The notes under the pieces: generated by a model
Database searches by the model: none
What the model was told of the DNA's origin: nothing
Seen by the model: only the letters and a program-made list of their open reading frames with translations
Shown here: in pieces, positions 1-7,502 of the stretch
Layout: every line of letters begins with the position of its first letter
How positions within the stretch are numbered: the first letter of the stretch is position 1
Assembly (NCBI GenBank): GCA_021296235.1
Contig: JAGWAS010000013.1
Coordinates: 24,335-88,334, forward strand
Reading direction: 5' to 3'
Source of the DNA: Paracoccaceae bacterium
GTDB lineage: Bacteria > Pseudomonadota > Alphaproteobacteria > Rhodobacterales > Rhodobacteraceae
DNA length: 64,000 nucleotides
Position numbers and translations under genes: made by a program

Positions 1-339
1 CGGGACGATTTCGAGAGCCTTGATGTGTGTTGACTGGAGTCGAACCTTGGGTGCGAATCCCTCATTGTAGGCCTGAAGGAAGCGGCCCGCGCAAAGACAC
101 CAATGATCTCCTGCCTTGAGTCCCGGAAACCCATGCTCTTCCTTCGGAGTGGACAGGTCATTGCCAACATATTTGGAATAGGCAAGAAATTCCTCCGTCA
201 TAAGGGCACAGACTGTGTGACTTCCGTGGTCATCGTCGGAGGTGTCGCAGAAGCCAATACGGAAAAAACCGGTTACGGGATCAGTTGAACAGGGTTCAAG
301 TGGAGTTCTGAACACATTGAGCGATTCGTCGAGTTTCAA
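1..339 (-). CDS. DUF2237 family protein (C-terminus outside window)
   Basis: Reading the minus strand from a TTG at 339 gives 113 codons without a stop, running off the left edge. The product matches my memory of the DUF2237 family: an N-terminal PLEPCSTDPVTGFFR stretch, then HTVCALMTEEFLAYS, GNDLSTP, FPGLKAGDHWCLCAGRF and THIKALEIVP. The TTG start is supported by a GGAGGA Shine-Dalgarno six bases upstream; no ATG fits. Four cysteines are seen, two of them in the WCLC motif. The family is about 120 residues long, so only a few C-terminal residues should be missing. Its biochemical role is not established. It is transcribed divergently from the next gene. The family call is firm, the function unknown. 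Confidence 0.85.
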   Translation of the reverse strand, partial: MKLDESLNVFRTPLEPCSTDPVTGFFRIGFCDTSDDDHGSHTVCALMTEEFLAYSKYVGNDLSTPKEEHGFPGLKAGDHWCLCAGRFLQAYNEGFAPKVRLQSTHIKALEIVP

Positions 340-621
340 GGCGCGTCCTCCGTTGACGAAGTAACAATCCGCAATTTATTCGATGGAAGTTTCCATCGCT
401 GAACACGGCTGTCGGCAAGACACAACACCCGGCGGTTTAGGGTGCACCGGAAAGCGACAGATAAGACCTCCTCCTCAATTCGCGTTACATCCTTGGGTTT
501 GAACCTGCAAGGGCGACTTGGATCCGAGTTCGCCACCTCGAGAAAGTGGCACCTGACGGCGTTGTGCCGGCAGATCAAATGTGGTTGCGGGTCCCATTCG
601 GGTATAGGTTACCGGCAGAAA

Positions 622-1896
622 ATGAAGGCAGATCCAAACACCATGCCGCATCCCGACCTAATTGCCCATCACCGGCAGACCTGCAGGGACATCATTCGTT
701 TGGCTCCGGGCATATGGACTGCGGTTGGATATGCAGCCGCCAACGTTCATCTGATCGACGGAAGCAGGACGGCGACAATAATCGACACAACGGAGTCGAC
801 TGAGGCTGCAGCAAATGTGCTTGCCGAGTTCCGCAAATTGACCGACAAGCCGGTCGGGCGGATCATTTACACCCACTCGCATCGCGACCACATTTCAGGT
901 GCATCGGTGTTTACCGATGGGTCCGTCCCGATAATCGCAGGTCATTTGTTCAGTTCGGACTTGGTTGGGGTCAATGAATCTCGAATTTCTGCCAACAAGG
1001 CACTTGATAGGCGCACCCAGGCACAATTCGGCATTGGCCTGACGGATGAAGAACGCATCAGCCTCGGTTGCGGGCCGGGCGACCGTCCGATGAAGGGGTT
1101 GGGTGCAGGCCATATCGAACCCACCGAGAGAATTGCCAAGGACAAGGTTGTTGATCTGGATGGCGTTGCAGCAAAACTGATCCTGTCGCCGGGTGAAACA
1201 CCTGATCACATGGTTGTTTGGCTGCCCGAACAGGGCATCCTGTTTTGCGGCGACAACTGGTATCACGCGTTTCCAAACCTCTACGCAATTCGGGGAACGC
1301 CATACCGTGATTTCGCCACTTGGGCACAGAGCCTTGGCCAACTGGCTTCGCTACAATCGGAGGTCCTTTCCCCGGGGCATACGCGACCGGTTTTTGGTGC
1401 CGCTGCGGTGCAAGAGGTGTTGACCACCACCAGGGCGGCGATCCTGCATGTGATGCGGGCGACAGCCGACGGCATGGATGAAGGATTGTCGGTTGATGAC
1501 ATCGCAGCGTCCATTTCCTTGCCGGAGGCACTTGCCTCGAAACCGTGGTTGAAGGAACTTTATGGAAAGCTGTCCTGGTCGGTGCGCGCCTTCGCTGCGG
1601 GAACACTGGGCTGGTATGATGGCAATCCAACCCATCTCGGCACCATTTCTTCGATTGATCGGGCGAGGCACATGGCCCATTTGGCAGGCGGTGCAACGGC
1701 CCTAATGGAGGCAGCGGTTGTTGCCGAAGATCTGGAATGGCGGCTTGAACTCTGTGATCATCTGATGGCGCTCGGAAAACCGGTTCAGGAACTCAAAGCG
1801 GAAACGCTGGTTCAACTTGCCGAATCCGAAATCAATGCAACCGCCCGCAACACCTATCTGTGGGAAGCGAACAGGCTCCGCAAGGCGGTTCAATGA
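622..1896 (+). CDS. Alkylsulfatase-like metallo-beta-lactamase-fold hydrolase
   Basis: MBL-fold hydrolase of the alkyl sulfatase (SdsA1/BDS1) type, about 424 residues. The zinc motif HSHRDH lies near residue 90. LFCGDNWYHAFPNLYAIRG and LSPGHTRPV follow where the family places further ligands, and an alkylsulfatase dimerisation segment contains GWYDGNPTHL. Classical secreted alkylsulfatases are about 650 residues with a C-terminal SCP2 domain. This protein stops after the dimerisation domain and has no obvious signal peptide, so a cytoplasmic enzyme with another sulfate-ester or related substrate is possible. The frame is open from 442, but residues before 622 show no family similarity. ATG 622 (MKADPN) is preferred over ATG 643, although neither has a strong ribosome site. 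Substrate is not determinable here. Confidence 0.75.
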   Translation: MKADPNTMPHPDLIAHHRQTCRDIIRLAPGIWTAVGYAAANVHLIDGSRTATIIDTTESTEAAANVLAEFRKLTDKPVGRIIYTHSHRDHISGASVFTDGSVPIIAGHLFSSDLVGVNESRISANKALDRRTQAQFGIGLTDEERISLGCGPGDRPMKGLGAGHIEPTERIAKDKVVDLDGVAAKLILSPGETPDHMVVWLPEQGILFCGDNWYHAFPNLYAIRGTPYRDFATWAQSLGQLASLQSEVLSPGHTRPVFGAAAVQEVLTTTRAAILHVMRATADGMDEGLSVDDIAASISLPEALASKPWLKELYGKLSWSVRAFAAGTLGWYDGNPTHLGTISSIDRARHMAHLAGGATALMEAAVVAEDLEWRLELCDHLMALGKPVQELKAETLVQLAESEINATARNTYLWEANRLRKAVQ

Positions 1897-2069
1897 AGCG
1901 GCGCAACTGCTGCTGTCGCCGATGGAGAACTCCGGAGGCTGTTCACAATTCGAACTTTCCGTTCCGGTGCAATCTGCCCATTTGATTGCGACCTGCCAAT
2001 GGCTGCCTGACCGTCCAAGGCCACTGGGGTGGCTCAACGGGTGAATCCACTCCAATCTCGGCGCCGAGA

Positions 2070-2765
2070 TCAGTGCCGGTCCTTTCCCTTGCCGGTCAGC
2101 AGACCGAGCAGATTCTGGAACGGTCCGGTTCGCTCAGGCCGAGGTTGATTTTTCGGGTCGCCTGTCGGCCGTGCATTGGCGTCTTTGGTGGCCACCGCAG
2201 TTTGGCGCATGCGTCCCAGGCAGTTCTGAAAACCGCCGATGCCATCCGCAACAAGAACAGGCGCACATGCAGCCACCGTGTCCAACAGTTCCGCAAGCCA
2301 CTCGTGGTCCGATTTCGCAAAATTTCCGAGAACATGTCTGGTAACCATGTGTTTTTCACCCGGATGTCCAATTCCGAGCCTCACCCTTGCGAAATCAGGT
2401 CCGAGATGCTGATGGATGGACCTCAGCCCGTTGTGCCCGGCATGGCCACCTCCCATCTTTGCCCGGACTTTGCCCGGAGCAAGATCAAGTTCATCATGAA
2501 AGACAACGATATCGGCTGGGGACAATCGCAGATAGCGCATGGCCTCGCCGACCGATTGCCCGGACCTGTTCATGTAGGTCTGAGGCTTCAGGAGAACGAC
2601 CGGCGAGTTGCTCAGCCTTCCGTCAGCCACAAGCCCTTGGTGGCGGGCCCGCCAATTGGCGATTCCGCCGTCTTCGGCAATTCGATCAATCGCCATGAAT
2701 CCGATGTTGTGGCGGTTTTGTTCATGATTTCGGCCGGGATTCCCCAGCCCGACCAGAATTTTCAT
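2070..2765 (-). CDS. pth: Peptidyl-tRNA hydrolase
   Basis: Cleaves peptidyl-tRNA released by stalled ribosomes, recycling tRNA in the cytoplasm. The protein opens with MKILVGLGNPG. The catalytic His lies in NRHNIGFMAID, and HDELDLAPG and GGGHAGHNGLRSI are the other conserved stretches with the catalytic Asp and tRNA-contacting residues. At 231 residues it is longer than the roughly 190-residue E. coli enzyme because of a basic, Pro-rich C-terminal tail, common in alphaproteobacteria. It lies 144 bases downstream of rplY on the same strand, the usual rplY-pth pairing, so the two are probably co-transcribed. Identification is secure. Confidence 0.96.
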   Translation of the reverse strand: MKILVGLGNPGRNHEQNRHNIGFMAIDRIAEDGGIANWRARHQGLVADGRLSNSPVVLLKPQTYMNRSGQSVGEAMRYLRLSPADIVVFHDELDLAPGKVRAKMGGGHAGHNGLRSIHQHLGPDFARVRLGIGHPGEKHMVTRHVLGNFAKSDHEWLAELLDTVAACAPVLVADGIGGFQNCLGRMRQTAVATKDANARPTGDPKNQPRPERTGPFQNLLGLLTGKGKDRH

Positions 2766-2909
2766 GATGCACCGCTCGATTTGTCAGGCATGGCCACATC
2801 TGTGGACCGGAATAATCCGGAGCACCGCCCCGCCCATTGAAACCGTTCCTCTGGCAGTGCCGATGCAAAATTGCGGCAGCCAGAGTCAGGTTCAACAAGG
2901 ATGTGAGCG

Positions 2910-3566
2910 TCAATCTTCGGGGTTTTCCTCTTCAACCGATTCAGGCGTCTCAAATTCTTCGGCTTCCTCTTCCTCTTCATCGGCAGAACGCAATCCGGAA
3001 GGCGCCGAGATGTTCGCGATGACGAAATCCCTGTCCGCTATCCGCGGTTGGGCACCTTTGGGAAGATCAATCTTCGATATCGTGATCACATCGCCGACAT
3101 CAAGGCCGGATACATCGGCAACGATCGCCTCCGGTATGTTGTCGGCAGTAACGATGAGTTCCACTTCCCCCCTGACGACGGTCAGGACACCGCCTCGCTT
3201 GAGCCCCGGCGATTCTTCCTCATTTATGAACTGCACCGGAATGAAAAGGTTAACTCTGCTGGTCGTTCGCAATCGAAGAAAATCGACATGGGTTGGCTCG
3301 TCCCTTACGACGTCCCGTTGGACGGCCCTGCAGATGACGCGAACATCCTCGCTTCCATCGACCTTGAGATTGAAGAGCGTGGACAAAAACCGGCCGGCGC
3401 GCAGGCTTTTGTAAAGTGCATTCTTGTTGATGTTGATCGGCAGTGGTTCGTCGCCGCCGCCATATATGATTCCAGGAACCATTCCGTCCCTTCTTGCCTG
3501 ACGGGCGGCCCCCTTGCCTGTCCCCGTTCGCCTTTCGGCATGCAGATCCGGTATCTCTCCGGCCAT
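2910..3566 (-). CDS. rplY: 50S ribosomal protein L25/general stress protein Ctc
   Basis: Binds 5S rRNA in the large ribosomal subunit. The 218-residue protein is the long CTC form: an N-terminal L25 domain ([25 protein letters not shown]), a C-terminal beta domain (around [20 protein letters not shown]) and a strongly acidic Glu/Asp-rich tail. The frame is open from 3656, but ATG 3566 has an AGGAGA site seven bases upstream and matches the family N-terminus, so it is taken as the start. It heads an apparent rplY-pth operon. Confidence 0.95.
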   Translation of the reverse strand: MAGEIPDLHAERRTGTGKGAARQARRDGMVPGIIYGGGDEPLPININKNALYKSLRAGRFLSTLFNLKVDGSEDVRVICRAVQRDVVRDEPTHVDFLRLRTTSRVNLFIPVQFINEEESPGLKRGGVLTVVRGEVELIVTADNIPEAIVADVSGLDVGDVITISKIDLPKGAQPRIADRDFVIANISAPSGLRSADEEEEEAEEFETPESVEEENPED

Positions 3567-3683
3567 TTGCTTTCTCCTGTGATTTAAACGGGCATCCTCC
3601 AAGGGTGCATGCCCGCAAGAACCGGTGCCAATAGTTGAAACATTCCGACAATGCAAAGCGATTGAAGGTCCAAACGGCTCCGA

Positions 3684-4847
3684 TCAGGTCCAACGATCCT
3701 CAAAGTCCCGTGGCAGCAGCAGATTGTGCCTGCCAAGATCATTGACGCTGTTTTCTCCGCACAGTGCCATGGTTGTGTCGATTTCCTTCCGGATCACTTC
3801 AAGTGCCGTCTCGACACCCTGTTCTCCCATGGCGCCCAGGCCATAGACATATGCTCTGCCGACATGGGTTCCCTTTGCTCCAAGAGCCAATGCCTTAAGC
3901 ACATCCTGACCCGAGCGAATCCCGGAATCGATGTGAACCTCGGTTTGATCGCCGACCGCCCGCACAATCGCCGGAAGCATGCGGATTGATGAAAGTGCTC
4001 CGTCCAATTGACGTCCTCCATGGTTGGAAACTATGATCGCATCCGCACCTGCATCAACTGCCCGCTGTGCGTCCTCAACGTCAAGTATCCCCTTGAGGAT
4101 GAATGGCCCTCCCCACATGTCCTTGATCCGTTTGACCATTTCCCAATCCAATTTCGGGTCGAACTGTGTTGAGGTCCAATGCATCAGTGAACCGGTGTCG
4201 GTTACGCCCCTCGCATGCCCCACAATATTTCCGAACTGCCGACGCCGGGTTCCAAGCATCCCAAGGCACCAACGCAGTTTCGTCGATAGGTCAATCAGGT
4301 TGGAAAGTGTTGGTTGTGGCGGAGCGGTCAGGCCATTTTTGATATCCTTGTGCCTTTGTCCAAGTATCTGCAGGTCAAGTGTGAGCACCAGCGCGCCGCA
4401 GGCGGCAGCCTTGGCGCGACCGATGGCATTCTCGACAAATTCCCAGTCGCGCATGACATAAAGTTGAAACCAAAATCCCGGAACGCCGTGTTCGGCGACA
4501 TCTTCAATGGAGCACACCGACATCGTCGAAAGCGTGAACGGAACGCCAAACCTGTCCGCGGCTCGGGATGCCTTGATTTCGCCATCGGCCGACTGCATTC
4601 CCAAGAGACCGACCGGGGCCAGGGCAACGGGCATCGCAACTTGCCGGCCGACCATCATTCCAGAGGTTCTTCGGTTCGATTGATCGACGGCTATCCTTTG
4701 ACGCAGCCTGATCTCAGAAAAGTCCGAACTGTTTTCCCGGAATGTCTGTTCGGTCCAACTTCCGGATTCGGCGTAATCGTAGAACATGCGCGGCACGCGG
4801 CGCCGGCTGAGTTCCTTCAGGTCCCCTATGTTTGTGATGACGGTCAT
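3684..4847 (-). CDS. FMN-dependent alpha-hydroxy-acid dehydrogenase, LldD-like
   Basis: Flavoenzyme of the L-lactate dehydrogenase (cytochrome)/glycolate oxidase family, which oxidises a 2-hydroxy acid to a 2-oxo acid with FMN. 387 residues, the expected size. Seen are RRVPRMFYDYAESGSW at the N-terminus, the active-site stretch SNHGGRQLDGA with the catalytic His and Arg, HIDSGIRSGQDVLKAL, and GAKGTHVGRAYVYG for phosphate binding of FMN. The long upstream extension of the frame overlaps trpA, so ATG 4847 is the credible start. L-lactate is the likeliest substrate by overall resemblance to LldD, but substrate cannot be fixed from motifs. It lies 70 bases downstream of trpA on the same strand. 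Confidence 0.85.
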   Translation of the reverse strand: MTVITNIGDLKELSRRRVPRMFYDYAESGSWTEQTFRENSSDFSEIRLRQRIAVDQSNRRTSGMMVGRQVAMPVALAPVGLLGMQSADGEIKASRAADRFGVPFTLSTMSVCSIEDVAEHGVPGFWFQLYVMRDWEFVENAIGRAKAAACGALVLTLDLQILGQRHKDIKNGLTAPPQPTLSNLIDLSTKLRWCLGMLGTRRRQFGNIVGHARGVTDTGSLMHWTSTQFDPKLDWEMVKRIKDMWGGPFILKGILDVEDAQRAVDAGADAIIVSNHGGRQLDGALSSIRMLPAIVRAVGDQTEVHIDSGIRSGQDVLKALALGAKGTHVGRAYVYGLGAMGEQGVETALEVIRKEIDTTMALCGENSVNDLGRHNLLLPRDFEDRWT

Positions 4848-4917
4848 GATCAGTTGATTCCTGGTGATTGTAAGTCGGATGCCGACAACAGGTTCGGCAT
4901 GGTTGCGGTGCCGGACC

Positions 4918-5730
4918 CTAGCGTCCGCCCGCCCCGGATCCGGCCTGATGAACTCCGGCAGACAATTCACTGACAAAGGCAAGGATTTCGTTAACAGGCT
5001 TTCCCTGTTCAACCAGCTTAACGATTGATGACCCGACCACAGCGCCGTCTGCAATGGCGGCAATGTCCCTTGCTGCGTCTGGCGTTTTGATTCCAAAGCC
5101 AACGCAAACCGGCAATTCTGTCTCTGATTTGATTCTTGCGACATCAGGCGCCGCCTCGCTGGCATTGGCAGATGCGGCTCCGGTGATGCCGGTAATGGAT
5201 ACGTAATAAACAAATCCGCTTGTGTTGCGGAGAACAGACGGGAGTCTTCTGTCATCGGTAGTCGGCGTTGCAAGTCTGATGAAGTTTAGCCCGGAATCCT
5301 GTGCCGGGATGCACAGCTCCTCATCTTCCTCCGGCGGGAGATCGACAACAATCAGCCCGTCAGCACCTGCATCAACAGCCTCGGCAATGAATTTGTGCGA
5401 CCCGCGATTGTGAATCGGGTTGTAGTAACCCATCAAAACGATGGGAGTGGACTTGTCAGTGCGACGAAACTCCCTCACGAGATCAAGAGTCTTCATCAGG
5501 GTTTGCCCGCTGGCAAGAGCCCTTTGCCCGGCCAGTTGAATCGTGGGGCCATCCGCCATGGGGTCGGTGAAGGGGATTCCCAATTCTATGATGTCCGCCC
5601 CGGCCGCCGGAAGTCCCTGCAGCAGTTCAAGAGACGTCATGCGATCGGGATCGCCGCTCATTATGTAGGTTATGAATGCCTTGTCGCCGGACTCGCGAAG
5701 TTCGGCGAATTTTCGGTCAATTCTTGTCAC
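4918..5730 (-). CDS. trpA: Tryptophan synthase alpha subunit
   Basis: Cleaves indole-3-glycerol phosphate to indole and glyceraldehyde 3-phosphate, passing indole to TrpB. About 270 residues, normal for the family. The catalytic Glu lies in [13 protein letters not shown] and the catalytic Asp in the following [45 protein letters not shown] and [11 protein letters not shown] complete the TIM barrel. No ATG fits the N-terminus. GTG 5730, six bases after AGGAAG, gives a start just before [12 protein letters not shown]. Neither trpB nor trpF is in the window, so this trpA is separated from its partner. Confidence 0.94.
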   Translation of the reverse strand: MTRIDRKFAELRESGDKAFITYIMSGDPDRMTSLELLQGLPAAGADIIELGIPFTDPMADGPTIQLAGQRALASGQTLMKTLDLVREFRRTDKSTPIVLMGYYNPIHNRGSHKFIAEAVDAGADGLIVVDLPPEEDEELCIPAQDSGLNFIRLATPTTDDRRLPSVLRNTSGFVYYVSITGITGAASANASEAAPDVARIKSETELPVCVGFGIKTPDAARDIAAIADGAVVGSSIVKLVEQGKPVNEILAFVSELSAGVHQAGSGAGGR

Positions 5731-5770
5731 ATTCAGCTTCCTTATGGGACGTTCCTCAGTTTCGCCGGTC

Positions 5771-6184
5771 TCACTCCGATGGTTCGTCGCAGTTAATGAG
5801 CCACGGAATACCGAAGCGGTCGGTAAGCGACCCGAATCCAGCCGACCAGAAAGTGCTCCCAAACGGCATTCCGATTTCACCGCCTTCCGCAAGCGCATCA
5901 AAGACGCGTTTTGCCTCGCCGACGGTCGCAATGCTCATTTGCACTGAAATGCCGGAATACACGACCTCTCCGGGTGTGTGCGCATCGGACGCCATCAGCA
6001 CCGCATTTTCGAATTCAATGCGTGCGTGCATGACCCGGTCCGCCGAACCGGCAGGCATCGATTCGCCCATTGGCGCATCGGAGAATTTTTGCATGAAGGT
6101 GATTTGTGCGCCGAATATCTCTGCATATCGTTCAAATGCCTCGGCGCACGTCCCATTGAAGGTCAGGTAGGGATTGATGATCAT
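5771..6184 (-). CDS. VOC (glyoxalase/PhnB-like) family protein
   Basis: 137-residue single-domain protein of the vicinal-oxygen-chelate fold, PhnB/YjdN-like branch. It begins [20 protein letters not shown] and has [28 protein letters not shown] and the closing [10 protein letters not shown]. These proteins dimerise and bind small molecules, and many have no known reaction. ATG 6184 with AGGGG nine bases upstream is preferred; the frame continues to 6295 without similarity. It precedes trpA by 40 bases on the same strand and may be co-transcribed, but no functional link is evident. Confidence 0.82.
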   Translation of the reverse strand: MIINPYLTFNGTCAEAFERYAEIFGAQITFMQKFSDAPMGESMPAGSADRVMHARIEFENAVLMASDAHTPGEVVYSGISVQMSIATVGEAKRVFDALAEGGEIGMPFGSTFWSAGFGSLTDRFGIPWLINCDEPSE

Positions 6185-6312
6185 TCTTGTGTGCCCCTGT
6201 TGCCACCCGCACCTGTTTCCTGCCGGAAATTCGGCAGATGTGCAATCTTGGAATGAAAGCGGATTTAGTCCAAGGAGCACCGTCAGTTGCAACATGCTAG
6301 TGGAAGGGTTCC

Positions 6313-7410
6313 ATGGGATTCAGAACCGGGATTGTCGGACTGCCGAATGTGGGCAAGTCAACATTGTTCAACGCGTTGACCTCCACGGAGGCGGCGCGTG
6401 CAGCAAATTTTCCATTTTGCACAATAGAAGCAAATTCCGGTGAAGCGGCGGTGCCTGATTCTCGACTGCATGAAATCGCCCTCATTGCCAAATCCAGGAA
6501 ATCCGTACCTGCCCGAATGAAGTTCGTCGACATCGCAGGTTTGGTCAGGGGGGCATCAAAGGGAGAGGGGTTGGGCAACCAGTTTCTCGGCAACATCAGG
6601 GAGGTTGATGCCCTTGCCCATGTCGTGCGGTGTTTTCAGGATGACGATGTTGTTCATGTGGATGGTGTGATCAACCCGGTCGCGGACATCCAGACGGTCG
6701 AATCGGAACTGATGCTGGCCGACATCGAGTCGATTGAACGGAGGTTCGAAAGATTGTCGAAAAAAGTCAAGAGCGGGGAACCGGAGGCACTCGAACAGGA
6801 CGGGTTGCTGCGCCGAGCGCATCCATACCTTGAACGGGGCGAGCCGGCTCGCAATGTAGACGTTTCTGAGAGCGAACTTCCGGCTTGGCGCCGCATCCGG
6901 CTCCTAACCGCCAAGCCGGTGCTCTATGTCTGCAATGTGGATGAAGCGTCAGCCGCAACCGGAAACGAACATTCCGACAAAGTGGCAGAGGTGGCAAACC
7001 GCAATCGGGCGGCCCATGTCATTTGTTCGGCGGCAATCGAAGAGCAGATTGGCCAGCTCGAAGGGGAGGAGACCCTCGAGTTTCTTTCGGAACTTGGATT
7101 GCAGGAATCCGGTCTTTCAAGGATGATCAGGGCCGGCTACGACCTTCTGGATTTGATGACATTCTTTTCGGCTGGACCACGTGAGGCTCATGCGTGGACC
7201 ATACCGCGGGGAACCCGCGCCCTTGATGCCGCGGGTGCCATCCACGGTGATTTTCGCCGCGGGTTCATAAGGGCCGAAACCGTTTCATTCGACGACTTTG
7301 TCCGGCATGGCGGTGAATCCGGTGCCCGTGAGGCAGGAAGACTTCGTTCCGAAGGAAGGGATTACATCGTTCAGGATGGCGATGTGCTGCACATCCTGTT
7401 CAATGTGTAG
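6313..7410 (+). CDS. ychF: Redox-regulated OBG-type ATPase YchF
   Basis: 365-residue P-loop NTPase associated with ribosomes. G1 is GLPNVGKST (residues 8-16) and G3 is DIAGLVRGASKGEGLGNQFL. The G4 position reads NVDE rather than NKxD, the hallmark of YchF's preference for ATP over GTP. A coiled-coil insertion lies near residues 130-170 and a C-terminal TGS domain ends in YIVQDGDVLHILFNV. Start ATG 6313 has AAGG upstream. It sits near rplY-pth, a grouping familiar in alphaproteobacteria, and converges with ileS. Confidence 0.95.
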   Translation: MGFRTGIVGLPNVGKSTLFNALTSTEAARAANFPFCTIEANSGEAAVPDSRLHEIALIAKSRKSVPARMKFVDIAGLVRGASKGEGLGNQFLGNIREVDALAHVVRCFQDDDVVHVDGVINPVADIQTVESELMLADIESIERRFERLSKKVKSGEPEALEQDGLLRRAHPYLERGEPARNVDVSESELPAWRRIRLLTAKPVLYVCNVDEASAATGNEHSDKVAEVANRNRAAHVICSAAIEEQIGQLEGEETLEFLSELGLQESGLSRMIRAGYDLLDLMTFFSAGPREAHAWTIPRGTRALDAAGAIHGDFRRGFIRAETVSFDDFVRHGGESGAREAGRLRSEGRDYIVQDGDVLHILFNV

Positions 7411-7502
7411 CCTTTGCCTGCGGTTGCGTGCCGGTGAGACCGCTGCGGGCTCGGCCTTATCCGGTGTTAATCGGAAACCGAAGAAACACGCAGAAATTTG
7501 GT

